From: Atherinomorus stipes
Taxonomy: Eukaryota > Chordata > Actinopteri > Atheriniformes > Atherinidae
Reading direction: 5' to 3'
NCBI GenBank assembly: GCA_023101725.1
Contig: JALJCO010010451.1
Span: 1-64,000 of the forward strand
Length of the DNA: 64,000 nucleotides
Below are positions 22,491-34,520 of this stretch, in pieces. A program made the position numbers and the translations under genes. The notes beneath the pieces are model-generated. The model was not told the origin of the DNA and did not search any database. It saw nothing but the letters and a program-made list of their open reading frames with translations. Within the stretch, counting starts at the first letter, position 1. Every line of letters starts with the position of its first letter.

Positions 22491-23159
22491 GGAGTGAAAG
22501 AATAACGGACCTGCTGCGAGAAAAAGCACAGTATAAATCTGATCCAGTCTCTCTGTTACCTGGTTGACTTAACCAGACATCCGCCATCTTGATAAACGGT
22601 ACTACGAGCTGGTCATCAACTGGTAACTCAACCCAGGGTTTTCCAGTCTTGATCAGTGCGCGCTCACATAAAAGGGGCGGAGTCTGAAGCGTCTGACCAA
22701 TCACAGACATGGAGGAACGGAGAGCGACGTGTTTCACCATGGAGGAGCAGACGATGATGCTTCAGGAATATGAAGGATTCAGGATCATCATCCAGACCAG
22801 AAGCAACGCAGTCGCCGCGGCAACAGCAGGAAGGAATGCTGGCAGTAAATGTCCAACTGTTAATGCAGAAGTCCGTGCGATTGTCCAATCAGGGAACAGT
22901 ATCAGACTCTGATCACTAGTGTTACTTCATCACTACAGCTTCCTCAGTGAGTTTCCTTCTCTACAGTACATACAGATGTTTCCAGGCTCATGTGCACGTG
23001 CTGTAACTCTTCACCGTGATGTCATGGGTGGGCGTGGCTCTATTCATGTTTTCTGCATGTGTGACCTCTGAACCACATTATTTCATATGCAACCCCAGCG
23101 GCGCAAGACGATCATGGGAACAAGTATCCAATCCACTATTTATACAGCACATTTTACAC
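22491..23159. other. spacer around a Harbinger-type relic
   Basis: 22676-22710 has a GGGGCGGAG box and a GACCAATCAC CCAAT-like motif just before an open frame. 23030-23150 has no recognised feature. Confidence 0.4.
22709..22912 (+). pseudogene. possible Myb/SANT-like DNA-binding protein fragment (Harbinger-type)
   Basis: A 67-residue frame. An in-frame Met at residue 11, with CACC before it, starts MEEQTMMLQEYEGFRIII, and RSNAVAAATAGRN follows. This resembles the start of the Myb/SANT-like domain carried by the accessory protein of PIF/Harbinger transposons (E-E...L-x-E-Y-E-x-F-x-x-I-I...K/R-S-N-x-x-A-A). The expected Trp after this stretch is missing and the frame ends early, so it would be a decayed fragment. 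The assignment rests on pattern only. Confidence 0.35.
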
Positions 23160-24360
23160 AAAGTGTTTCCAAAGTGCTGCACGTATTCATAAACTAAAAT
23201 GAACATTGACTCGATGATTCAAATGACCAATCAATAAATGCAGAAAATATAAAACGCTTATAATAAAGAGATGAATAAATAAGTAAAATACAAACCACAA
23301 TAAAACAAAATAAAAACAGAGGAGCACACAACTCACGCAGACTTAAAACCCTCCACTGGGGGGGCTGTTCGGACATGGAGGGGCGGATCGTTCCACAGCT
23401 TATGCCCAATCCCAGAGAAGACCCGCCCCCTCTGGTTTTAAGCCTCGTCTTTGGCACTACCAGCTGGAGCTGGAGCGCGCAGGACTACGAATCATAAGAA
23501 GGTCGGTAACGTACTGAGGGGTCCGTTTAAGGCTTCAAAAACAAACAATAAAAATAGGGCTGTCAAAAAATGAATCCTGATTAATCTCATTGCTTTTTTC
23601 ACTTCTAGAACACATTTAGGGTTAAAAGTGTCTCACCAGGAATTCTGCATTTATCTTTAGTAGACTAAACTACTGAAACCCTGTCCTCACATGTCTCCCT
23701 AAAGTCCTTCAGACAGCTGCAGGTTAGTCCAGAATGTTGCTGATACGTCCTCACACGCTGACTTCACAACTGTCCTAATGTGAAGCTGAAATTCAGCTCT
23801 GAGTCCTGGACGACTCCCGGATGTGTCGCTTGGTTTTAGCCTTTAAGTTGTAAAACAAAAGTTAATGTATTTTCTGCATATAGCAGTAGTAATTAAAAAG
23901 GACATCTATTGTTTGACAATAGGATTAATTTAGGATTAATTTTATGACAGCCCTAAATAAAACCTTAAAATGAAGTCTAAATCTCACAGGGAGCCGTGCA
24001 AAGATGCAGCATTGGTGAGATATGATCATGTTTGTTGCTTCCTGTTAGGAGGCGCGCAGCAGCGTTCTGGACCAGCTGCAGATGGTGGAAATAAAAGCAC
24101 GCAGAACGCGTTCTAAATCAGAAAAAGATCAAACTGATTTCATTTCAGCTAAACGATGAAGACGGTAAAAGCTGCATTAACCTGCTCGTCAAGTTTAAAA
24201 TCAGAGTCCATGATGACGCCAAGGTCGGTCGCTGGTAAATTTGTGTCATCAGCATAAAAATGAGAAGAAAGCCAAGCTGGGGGGGGGAGAAGGTAGAATG
24301 TAAAAAGAACAGGTCCCAGAACTGAACCCTGGGGGACTCCCCAAGGCGGCGGGGCTGCAG
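23160..24360 (-). pseudogene. LINE reverse-transcriptase relic, antisense
   Basis: On the minus strand 24350-24240 reads the non-LTR RT core: GVPQGSVLGPVLFTFYLLP, then a shortened stretch ending in a damaged ADDTQIYQ-like motif. Downstream pieces in shifting frames match the later RT pattern: LDEQVNAAF near 24190, and SRLKTRGG followed by a WN-like position at about 23380-23450. Frameshifts and stops are many. A miniature element (23556-23954) splits it. This family differs from the plus-strand LINE at 11343-13040. Confidence 0.7.
23556..23954. mobile_element. miniature element with AGGGCTGTCA inverted ends
   Basis: Starts AGGGCTGTCAAAAAATGAATCC and ends GGATTAATTTTATGACAGCCCT. Inserted in the antisense LINE relic within A-rich flanks. 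It is 399 bp with no coding capacity. The flanks are too A-rich to define a target duplication. Confidence 0.65.
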
Positions 24361-24984
24361 CCGAGGTGAAGTCGCCCAGGGTAACAGTAAAAGATCAATC
24401 AGAGCGAAGTGATCAGTTAGATCACTTTTTACTTGAAAAAGTAATCAGATTACTAAGTAATTAGTTACTGGTATCATTGTGCAACGCATCTGAAACTGAA
24501 CTCCTAACAAGCAGCGGTGGAGAAACCAGACCACTGTTAGTCTGCGTGAGAGGAGACCTGGTCCTACCTGGTCCCACCTGGTCCCACCTGGTCCAACCTG
24601 GTCCCACCTGGTCCCACCTGGTCCCACCTGGTCCCACCTGGTCCGGGTACGCGGTCTGGCTCGGGAGCACTTCGGTGGAGACTCAGACGATCCTGGAGAA
24701 GAAAACACAGAGATGGAAGTCAGACTCAGCAGAGACCGGGTCTCTGCCGGGTTCCTCCTCTCAGCCCGGCTGAGTGTTTGAACTGATACGTCAGTAACAG
24801 TACACAAAGTACACGGAATGTACACACGATGACTTCCTGCTCCGAGTGGCGGCGTAAACAGGAAGAGCCGCTGAGTGGTCTGAAGTTTACATGCTGGGGT
24901 CAGGTGTAAACATCCACAACACCTGCAGTAAACAAGTCTGAGACCAGAAACCGGGTCTGAGACCAGCTGATCCACAGACCGGGG
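24361..24984. repeat. spacer with a 10-bp GTCCCACCTG minisatellite
   Basis: 24551-24642 holds about nine copies of CTGGTCCCAC. The rest is single-copy with no gene recognised. Confidence 0.7.
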
Positions 24985-25798
24985 GACTCCCAGAACCGAA
25001 CCAGCAGGTCCCAGAACTGAACCAGCAGGTCCCAGGACTGAACCAGCAGGACCCAGAACTGAACCAGCAAGTCCCAGAACTGAACCAGCAGGACCCAGAA
25101 CTGAACCAGCAGCACCCAGAACTGAACCAGAGGGTCCCAGAACCGAGCCAGCAGGTCCCAGAACCGAGCCAGCAGGTCCCAGAACCGAGCCAGCAGGTCC
25201 CAGAACTGAACCAGCAGGTCCCAGAACTGAACCAGCAGCACCCAGAACTGAACCAGCAGGACCCAGAACTGAACCAGCAGGTCCCAGAACTGAACCAGCA
25301 GGTCCCAGAACTGAACCAGCAGGACCCAGAACTGAACCAGCAGGACCCAGAACTGAACCAGCAGGACCCAGAACTGAACCAGCAGGTCCCAGAACTGAAC
25401 CAGCAGCACCCAGAACTGAACCAGCAGGACCCAGAACTGAACCAGCAGGTCCCAGGACTAACCCAGCAGGACCCAGAACTGAACCAGCAGGACCCAGAAC
25501 TGAACCAGCAGGACCCAGAACTGAACCAGCAGGTCCCAGAACTGAACCAGCAGGTCCCAGAACTGAACCAGCAGGACCCAGAACTGAACCAGCAAGACCC
25601 AGAACCAAGCCAGCAGGTCCCAGAACCGAGCCAGCAGGTCCCAGATCCGAGCCAGCAGGACCCAGAACTGAACCAGCAGGACCCAGAACCGAGCCAGCAG
25701 GTCCCAGAACCGAGCCAGCAGGTCCCAGAACTAAACCAGCAGGACCCAGAACTGAACCAGCAGGTCCCAGAACTGAACCAGCAGGACTGAACCAGCAG
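24985..25798. repeat. 21-bp minisatellite, about 38 copies
   Basis: Unit AACCAGCAGGACCCAGAACTG with GTCCC/GACCC and AGCC/AACC variants. The period is a multiple of three, so a minus-strand frame of 387 codons (repeat GSVLGPA) and others stay open; none shows signs of being a gene. Confidence 0.93.
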
Positions 25799-26919
25799 GA
25801 CCCAGAACCGAACCGGCAGCTGTTTTACTTTCAGACCAGAGAACTCTTCCCACCAGCATGTCCTGAATATTCTGCTGTAGTACTACACGTATTACTTGTG
25901 TATAACTACTTTGACCTAATTTAACATGTTGACACTCTGAGCAGAGAATCCGTGAGCTTTCCCTCCGTCACATCCGTCCGTCTGCACATCGTCACAGAAA
26001 CGGAAACGTTGGAGAGATTCACGTGTAGCTGGTGTCATACGTGTTCACGCAGCAATCTGGCCACAGAGGAAGGAACCATCAGGTCACGTCAGGTGATGAG
26101 GAGAGAGGAAGAGGTCAGGTGTTGCTATGGTGACCACAGATCGCTAACAGGAGGGGACGGGACTGACAGAAGAGGATGAGGAGAACAGGAATAAAAGAAG
26201 ATCTCAGAATAAAGTCAGAATTATGACTTCCCAGAGAATTATTTTTTACTTTATTTTATTTATTTATTTATTTTTTTTGGGGGGGGTTGAATTAATTCAT
26301 TTTGAAAAAACTTAGAATTCTGACTTTTTACCAGAATATAAAAAAGAATAAATCTGATTTTTTTTTTTATTATTTCTGAAGAAAAAGTCATAATTCTGAC
26401 TTTGTTTCACAAATTGAAAAAAAAAAAAATTCCCATAAATTTTTTCTAATGTATTTTTCTTCTTCTGTGGCCCTAATCCTCTTCCGTAGGATCTCCGTTT
26501 CATTAATCCGACTTGTGGATTTTTCCGGAGATGCTGGTCAACGTGAATCCTGGCGGCTTTCTTCTTCCTCCTGCAGAGCATCAAACGTCAGCTCTGAGTC
26601 TGCAGAGGTATGCGAAGGCAGCGACTGCATCCTGCAGCGCCTCCCGACTCCCCGCTAATGACTGCTCACGCAGAAATGTAAACTCTGACCAAACATGGCC
26701 TCCTGCTCTCACATCTGCAGCACCTCAGATCTGTGATGAACACACGGGAGAAACCGTGTAAACACGTCAGGAGAGGAGATTCAGAGCAGAGGTACGCGAG
26801 CAGCCGAGTGCTTCCCCCATCACTCATGAGCCAACCTGGACCTGCAGGCTCGGCTGGTGAAAAGGCAGCAGCAGCAGAGAAGTTCAGGTTCCTCCCTTAC
26901 CAAAAAGTACTGTCGTATA
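25799..26919. other. spacer, no gene recognised
   Basis: 26250-26450 is A/T-homopolymer rich. Around 26560-26612 a plus-strand pyrimidine tract and CAG are followed 34 bases later by GTATGC, which looks like a micro-exon, but nothing supports it. Confidence 0.4.
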
Positions 26920-27540
26920 TGCAAGTATGCTTTAAGTATAGTAATTTTAAACTTAGACAATAAGACAGTACACTTTCAGTTTACTATTTATGTACTTATC
27001 AGAAATATACTTAAAGTTTACTTGGCATTTACTAATAAATATACTAGAAGTTTCACATATTTAGCCTATACTTATTTTTAAACTTTTGAACATTATACTT
27101 TAATAGTAGTACATTCATAGTACATTTTCAAACATACTAAGAGTGTAAATGTTACTGGAACATCTGGTGGAGTCAAATAAAACACATGAATCTATTTTTG
27201 ACATAAAATTTTGTCTTTTTTTTTTTTACTCCGCATCGAAGGTGGAGTAGAAGTATAATAAGGCGATTTTCAGTATATACTTTTAAGAATACTTTTCGTA
27301 TACTTAAAAGTGTTCTTTGCAAGAGTAAAAGTAAGCTTAAAGTTTTGGTACGAGTAAACTAACAGTATATATAAGAAGTATACTTTCAGTATAGGCCCAC
27401 CAAGTGTACTTTCTAAGAGTAAAAGTAAGCATGAAGTTTTAGTACAAGTACACTAATAGTATACCTAGAAGATTACTTTTAGTATACTTAAAAGTGTACT
27501 TTGTAAGAGTAAAAGAAAGCTTGAAGTGTTAGTACATGTA
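26920..27540. repeat. AT-rich miniature-element array with AGTATACTT motifs
   Basis: Many AGTATACTT or AAGTACACT motifs in both orientations. In 27290-27540 a unit of roughly 100 bp (AAGTGTACTTTCTAAGAGTAAAAGTAAGC and on) is repeated about three times. Confidence 0.55.
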
Positions 27541-27543
27541 AGG

Positions 27544-27596
27544 TGGAGTGGGTAGCCTAGTGGTAATGTTGCGGGCTTTGGCGCGGAGGACCCCAG
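27544..27596 (+). mobile_element. tRNA-derived SINE head, truncated
   Basis: GTGGGTAGCCTAGTGGTAATG resembles the tRNA-related 5' part of teleost SINEs, and TAGCCTAGTGG fits an RNA polymerase III A box. The expected B box (GGTTCGAATCC) is absent, so only a fragment is present, sitting inside AGTATACTT repeats. Confidence 0.45.
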
Positions 27597-28003
27597 TATA
27601 CTTGAGTATACTTAATGACATGTACTGATGGAATACTTCTTTCTGGTTAGGGGTGGTTAACTCCTGGTTAATTCTTCCTGGATGACTCTGATCCTGCTGC
27701 CTTCTCTCCCGTTTAAACTCTCCAGTAAACTTACAAACACCTGCTATAAAATCATCACATCATTTTTTCTGCTTTTATTTATAATCATCACATAAACATC
27801 TTCAAAGCTGCAGAAAACCACCAAACATTCAGTCATTTTAGGATTTTAACTGTTTTATTACAGCTTTATTATTCAATAGCTCCATAAAATAACAGAAGAC
27901 CAGAACTTCCTGCATCTGCCTGGAAACCAGTTTAATCCGGTGGAATTAGGTAAAAACGTCAAATATCACCACTTCTCTCCAGAACAAAACTCTGACATTA
28001 AAG
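27597..28003. other. AT-rich spacer, nothing recognised
   Basis: No tandem repeat, coding pattern or element end was seen here. Confidence 0.4.
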
Positions 28004-29835
28004 AATGATTGTTGGAAGAGGAAGGGGCCAGCTCCAAACTGGTCCCACAAAGTTGGGAGCATGGAATTGTCCAGAATGTCTTGGTATGCTGAAGCATTCA
28101 GAGTTCCTTTCACTGGAACTAAGGGGCCAAGCCCAGCTCCTGAAAACACCCCCACACCATAATCCCCCTCCACCAAACTTGCAGCACAATGCAGTCAGAC
28201 AAGTACTGTTGTCCTGGTAACCGCCAAACCCAGACTCCTCCATCAGATTGCAGATTTAGAAGCCTGATTGGTCCTCCAGAGAACGCCTCCACTGCTCTAG
28301 AGCAGGGGGTCTCGACCTTTTTCATGATGGGGCCCAATTTTTCAGTCCAAACTGGTCCAGGGCCCATTTACATTTTAACACTGTATTAGTGTAATGATCT
28401 TGTGCTTGGTTGATTTCTTTAATAACTAAACCAAATCCACCTGCCTTTAACCTATTGAACTTAGTAAAATATGGTGTGATAAACATGAATAACATAACAT
28501 AAAAAACATATTATATCACACGTATAATTCATGGAATAAAATCAGACTCCTACAAGAACAAACCAACAACAAATCAGGATTATAAACAAAATCTACAATA
28601 TTTTACTACAAAAGAATTGAGGGACAACAGAAAAAAAAATGATGGAAACTGATTTTTTAAAAAAGATGAAATGGGGCAGTAATAGATCAAATTGAAAATA
28701 AAAAGGTTCAATTTAAATAATAATACTTAGGCAGGCCATTAAAGCACAAAATTTAGTTGAAAGATTTATTTCTTTAAACTTTTCTTAGAATTTTTTAAGA
28801 ACTTCCAAACAGAACAGACATTTTCTGCATCAATAGCTCATTTTCTCTCTTTTATTTCTTAAAAATCCTTTCTTTCCAACTAGTGTTAGATGTTTGTTTC
28901 TAGATGAAGTCTGCAGAGGGCTTCCATTAGCGTTAGCATTAATGTTAGCGTTAGCTGGCGCTCTAGTCAGACTTCTCAGCTCTGCTTTGTTATCTCCACT
29001 TACTAATCCGTATTTGATAAATTGGAGTGGATTTTTGTCTCTTTAGGGGCGGTTTGGGACCATTATTGTCTTCATTATTTAGTTTTAATTTTTTCTTTAC
29101 AACGTTAGCTACAGGCTAGCAGCTAGCTGAGCATCTTCTTCTGCTTGTTTGTTGAACTCTGACAAATTAGCGCCACCAGGTGGGGGGAGGCTACATTGCA
29201 ACTCATCGAGTCATAAATAACGGTGAAGATTCAAGGTCCTGCGACCCCCGCTGCCCAAGTTTGGGCCGCGGCCCCGTGGTTAAGAACCACTGCTCTAGAG
29301 TCCAGCGGCGGCTGCTTTCCACCACTGCATCCACGCTTTGCATCGCACTTGGTGATGGATGGATGGATGCAGCTGGTCGCCATGGAAACCCATTCCATGA
29401 AGCTCTCTGTCACTGTTCTTGATCTGATCTGAAGGCCACATGAAGCTTGGAGGTCTGTAGTGATTGACTCTGCAGAAAGTTGGCCACCTCTTCTCACTAT
29501 GAGCTTCAGCATCACTGACCCGCTCCATCAGTTTACGTGGACGAACACTTCATGGCTGAGATGCTGTCGTTCCCAAACACTTCCATGTTCTTATAATCCA
29601 GCTGACAGTGACTGTGGAACATTTAGGAGGAAACTTCACCTCTGGATTGTTGCAGGTGGCATCCTATCACAGTTCCACGCTGGAATTCACTGATTCCTGA
29701 GAGCGACACATTCTTTCACACGTTTGTAGAAACAGTCTGCATGCCGAGCTGCTTCATTTATACACCTGTGGAAGTGATGGAACACCTGATTCCATCATCC
29801 AGATGGGGAGCAACTTTTCATAAAATAGTGAATGC
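28004..29835 (-). pseudogene. Tc1/mariner transposase relic, split by a hAT element
   Basis: Minus strand, in two blocks. The later coding part, at 28300-28000, reads DGGVWVWRLPGQQYLSDC, GIMVWGCFQELGLAP in shifted frames and GPLVPVKGTLNASAYQDILD, all hallmarks of the Tc1-like catalytic domain. The upstream part, 29835-29301, contains homologous but decayed sequence (for example MGFHGDQLHP), ending near the outer side with the AT-rich end of the element. Frameshifts are frequent and the region after PFLFQ is missing. It is a dead, old copy, clearly different from the Tc1 copy at 56338-57868. Confidence 0.8.
28303..29292. mobile_element. hAT-type non-autonomous transposon, 990 bp
   Basis: Ends CAGGGGGTCTCGACC and, inverted, CAGTGGTTCTTAACC, matching Charlie-like hAT ends. 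It is flanked by a perfect 8-bp target duplication CTCTAGAG (28295-28302 and 29293-29300), itself a TCTAGA-centred palindrome as favoured by this group. It sits inside the Tc1 relic. The interior is AT-rich with no transposase. 29163-29176 inside it is CTCF-like (CCACCAGGTGGGGG, one mismatch). Confidence 0.9.
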
Positions 29836-30638
29836 CGTTTAAATGGAAGTCAGTGGGACATTTTTGGCGGTGAGGGTCCCAGGAAGGAGTTTCTGGTCTC
29901 TGTGCCAGAAGTCACTGTCTTCCAGACCTGACTGGTCTGGTCCACGTGGTCTACATAAGTCTACAGGAACGGGGTCCTGGAGGCCAGCACGGACCCAGCT
30001 TCGTTTGTGTCAGGACTCACCGGGACTCCTGTTTCTGCTTCCTTCTTCCGTATTTTTGGTGTCATAAACCGATTTTAAACGTTGCTGCTTGCTGCTCTCA
30101 CACGTTACGGATCTTTATTTTGAGCTTTGCTTCTTTCAGGGTCAAAACAAAGACTGAAGCAATCAAATCAGTTTAACTTTGCACATCCGAGACCCTCATC
30201 ACCATCAAAGACCATCCCCCAACATTTCTGCTGCAGCAAAGAACAAAATCATGAGCAGATGGAGAGAACGAGGAGGAGTCTCTGTGTGCCGGGGACAAGG
30301 CTGGATGCTGGTGACATGAAACCACTGCATGGACTCAGGAAGGCTTCCAGAAACCACAGTTCACCTCAAATCCACAGCAGAGCTCAACCAGTAAACCGAG
30401 CGCTTTCTCTTCAGGGAACGCTCCAACACTCCCCCCCCCAACAATCAGCGAGCTGACGAGAGTTACCGAGTTACAGATGGCTGAAAGCTTTCTTCGTAAC
30501 CGGAGTCCTGCAAACCACCACAGCTGGGAGTTATTAGCAGGAAAGCAGCATCGGACCCGGACCGCGTCCAAACCAGCTGTTCTGATGTTCTCCTCAGAAA
30601 CGTCTGCGTGATCTTTGGTCATCATCGTCATGGCTACG
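29836..30638. other. spacer, no gene recognised
   Basis: A plus-strand frame of 109 codons (30127-30456) has no recognisable domain and lies among AC-rich sequence. No splice structure could be argued. Confidence 0.4.
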
Positions 30639-31326
30639 TCATTTAGTATATTCTTAGAGCTTAAACAGTACTACATCAGTACTACATCAGTACTACATCA
30701 GTACTACATCGCATCTCCTGCGAGCACGGCGATGCACGTTCACGAAACTACGGAAGTCACAGCAGACGAGATCACACGTTCTCTTTTTCTTTCTTTCTTC
30801 GTTTAAAATCAACATCAACCCCTCTTGGACCCTCTTGTGTTTGTCCCGGTTTGTCTGCAGCTCTGTCGCTCTTAGCACAATGTAAACAGAGAATTTCTTC
30901 TTCTATGCTTGTATTATCGGCAGAGTAGGCTCTGAACGCCGAGGCTTCCGTAGTTTCGTGAATGCGCATATGCGCGCTTCGCAAAAGTAAGATGTAGTAC
31001 TGATGTAGTACTGATGTAGTACTGTTTAGGCTCTAAAAATCTACTAAATGACGTCGTTTCCAGTAAATTCTGGACGCTACCCACTCAGGACCCTTGGATT
31101 ACATTGGACGAGCAGTATGGAGGAATATTGACACGTTTTTGTGGACTTTTATGGACCTTTTTGGCTCGGACCCCGGTGAACTCCTTTATATGAAAGTTGG
31201 GGGGAAACGAGAAGCCTTCCTGATCACCGGCTGCATTTGAGATATTAAAAAAGTGCTGCAGAGTCTTTCTCACCATGAGGGGAAGTGGAAGATAAAGTTA
31301 CATCATTCTGTGGGTGGAATATTCCT
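30639..31326. mobile_element. palindromic TTAA-target miniature element, copy 2 (left end truncated)
   Basis: Nearly the same sequence as 11629-12453. The right arm is complete (about 240 bp, ending CATCATTCTGTGGGTGG...TTCCT before TTAA at 31327-31330); the left arm is missing. The nested inner palindrome is also present. Comparing both copies shows the intact arm is far longer than the shortened right arm of copy 1. Confidence 0.75.
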
Positions 31327-31330
31327 TTAA

Positions 31331-31683
31331 GTACCACTTAAGGTTGGAACTAAATATAATATATTGAGTAAGATATAAGTAAAATTTACTTTGTCCTAAA
31401 ACAGAAATTTAATTTGAGAAAAAAAATGTAACAGAATTTAGGAAATTAGTGTAAGAAAGTACAGGAATTGTTTCTTTGTTATGAATTAAATTTTTACTTT
31501 GTATCAAAGCATTTTATTTCTTTGTTTTAATGTAAAAAATAAAAAAAATCAATTTCAAGTGAATCATAATTTCTGGTTTCAACCAAATCGTAAATTTAGT
31601 TTGAGAATAACTAAAAAATCAGATGTGACAAGCTGATGCAAATTTTTTAATTTGAACCAAAGTAACGATTTTTACAGTGTGGG
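31331..31683. other. AT-rich spacer, nothing recognised
   Basis: Very A/T-rich. It ends in TTTTTACAGTGTGGGACC, which may be the end of a decayed element. Confidence 0.4.
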
Positions 31684-32026
31684 ACCCGACAATTCAACGA
31701 CGATTCGCCGACGATTCGCCGACGATTCACCGACGATTCGCCGACGATTCGCCGACGATTCAACGACGATTCGCCGACGATTCAACGACGATTCGCCGAC
31801 GATTCGCCGACGATTCAACGACGATTCACCGACGAATCACCGACGATTCAACGACGATTCGCCGACGATTCAACGACGATTCGCCGACGATTCGCCGACG
31901 ATTCAACGACGATTCACCGACGAATCACCGACGATTCCACGACGATTCGCCGATTCGCCGACGATTCGCCGACGATTCGCCGACGATTCGCCGACGATTC
32001 AACGACGATTCAACGACGATTCAGCG
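31684..32026. repeat. 11-bp minisatellite, about 31 copies
   Basis: Unit GACGATTCGCC with GACGATTCAAC variants. Since 11 is not a multiple of three, the reading frame rotates through the unit and every 33 bp encodes the same eleven residues (DDSPTIRRRFA). Two overlapping plus-strand frames therefore encode the same peptide; artefactual. Confidence 0.93.
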
Positions 32027-34520
32027 TTAAAACACCAGCTGGTCTAAACGAGGTTTCCGTCACGGTTTCATCAGACTGATGGATTATTGTTGGTCTTCCA
32101 AAGACCTCTGGTCCAGTTTTACGTCCAAACCCACCTCAGAATCCCGCCTACGTCCTTGCGTACGAGCTGGAGCGATGATGAAGACTGAGGAAGATGAGGC
32201 ATCAGGATGCAGTCTGGAAGATACGAAGACAGCAGCTGCTGGTAGACCGGTCCAGAACCTCCTGGACCGGGTCCAGAACCTCCTGGACCTCCTGGACCTG
32301 TCTACCAGCAGCTGCTCGGCTCCATCTGATCCAGAACCGTGAAACAGGGAGATGAACTGGACTCAGAACTGGTCTACCAGAGACCGTCTGTAACATTTTA
32401 CCTGGACGGGTCTCCAGGTTCTGATCGTGTTCCAGTCTGGTCCTGGAAAACCGCTTTAGGGATCTGGTCCTGCCTGTTTCTGAGTAGTTCCAGAACCGGA
32501 CTCTTCTGTTCATGATGGCGGGTCCAGGGCCGGTTCCCGGTCTTTATGGGGCCCAGACCACCAGGTTTTAACTGGGACCAGTGATTGCATGATGTCACCA
32601 GACCGGTTTTAACCCGACTGACACAAAACTTTATGATTGAAAACGTGGAAAATAGTTTTTGTCGATTGAAATGTTAAATATTAAATTATTTATTCGTGTT
32701 TTCATTTTTTATTTATTTGAAAATATCTTAGCTTTGCCCATTATTGTTGTTTTAATTGTTATTAAAACTGCATTCACTATCAACATTGCAGCCTTCTTCA
32801 TCATCATCATCATTGTGGTTGTTATTTCTGTACTTTTATTATTATTATAATTATTATTATTATTGCCATCATGTTATTTATCATCATTAAGTTTACTTAT
32901 AGCTTCACACACGTATCTAAACATTTATTCATGATTTCTGTCCTTACATCATCATCCTCATCTTCATCATCGCCAGCTCATGCCCAGACCGGTTCTGGTG
33001 ACCGGCCCGTTTGGCTCCAGGTCCGTTTGCAGCTGGGAAGCAGAGGAGGCTGCAGATGTTCCAGATGTTTCATCTCTGATGCATATTTACAGGAAATGAA
33101 ACATCTTTTTATCATTTAACAAAAACAAACTGCTTCTAAAGAAAAATCATTAGCGGTTCGTGTGTCATCCCGAAACGAGAAAAAGGACCAAGATGAGGTT
33201 TTATCAGTTTCCAGCGTCATAGTTCGTCTTCCATCAGACGGTGGAACATCAAACAAAACATAAATAAAACAATAGATAAAAAGCTGTCAATCAAAGCTTC
33301 GGCCAGGATCTCTGCTTACAGGAATCATCCACTAACATCTGTCAGGATGAAACCTGCCCAGCAACAGAGAAAAAATATAAAGACATGAATTTAGAAATAA
33401 TATTTATTTAAATATCAAATTGTATGAATAAAAAATCACATGCAGAAATTAAATACGGTGATTAAAGGTATGAATTTATCATTTTTTTTGTATTTTTCTG
33501 TCTTTGTTTATTTATTCATCTTTATGTTTCCACAATTATTTAGATCCACAGATTTATTGTTTTTTATGGCATAAAAATTGTTCCGTATGAAACCAGTCTG
33601 ACAAAGTCAGGAGGGGACAGATGGAAACACTCAGGAGACAGACGGTCTGACCTTGTCCAGGAGTGACGTTTGTTGTTGTTTACCTTCCGTGCGATGTTAC
33701 TGATATGACTGCGTAAACATATTTCAGACTGGAAACTGTTATCACGAGCTTTTGTCCTTTAAAGGAACAATCTGCTGTTTCTAAATTTGTCACGTCAGTA
33801 ATTTACAGGCACTTTTTTAAAATCTAATAATAGGAGGGGACTTTAATATGTTACAAATTATTGATTAATTACAAAAACTTAATGCATTTAGTCGCAGTTT
33901 GTATTAAAAACAAGGAGGAACGTTTTTCAGTGCCGATTTTCTGATTCACCCGATAACGCTGCAGAACTTGACGTCTTTGTTGCTATTTATGAAGTCTTCA
34001 GACCCTCCGAGAATTTTCTTATAAAGCAGCTAGCGGAAAGTCTAGCACCATTTTTAGTGCTATTGGAGACTTTTAGAGACAAATGTGAGAGAATGTATTG
34101 TTTACTTCCTTCTATCAGCTGTGCGCACTACCACAGGCCCCTCCCCCCTCTTAAAACCAAAGACTATACTGGAGAAAACCTTCGTCTACATCACCCGCTG
34201 GTTTCTGCAGAGCTAAAAGTGACGCCAGCTGGTCGTTTCCACCGTCGCCATCTTAGCCACATCGCATGCCGTCGCTTCCGGAAAATACACGAATGAAACT
34301 AAAAGTTCGGACAGAAACATTAAAAAAATTAAAAGCTCTGTAAGATGTTGTAGACTCTTAATTAGTCTTTTTACAAACAGTTTGTAATTTTAGCTGTTTT
34401 TAAAGGTGATGCTACAATTTTAATTCCTCCCTGCCAGTAGGTGTCGCTGCAACACTCGCCTTATCAAGTAGCATTAGCATTGTTACAGTACCGGCTAACC
34501 ATTGAATAGCATTAGCAGAT
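32027..34520. other. spacer, no gene recognised
   Basis: A 17-bp perfect inverted repeat (AGCAGCTGCTGGTAGAC, 32231-32247, with 32300-32316) flanks short direct repeats of TCCTGGACC. 32800-32960 holds imperfect (ATT)n and (ATC)n. 33120-34500 is AT-rich with fragments typical of dispersed elements, including a copy of CCACCGTCGCCATCTT near 34239. Confidence 0.45.

Noticed and set aside
26560..26612. Plus-strand micro-exon flanked by CTCCTGCAG and GTATGC
   Set aside because: Isolated, only about 34 bases long, no matching upstream or downstream exon.
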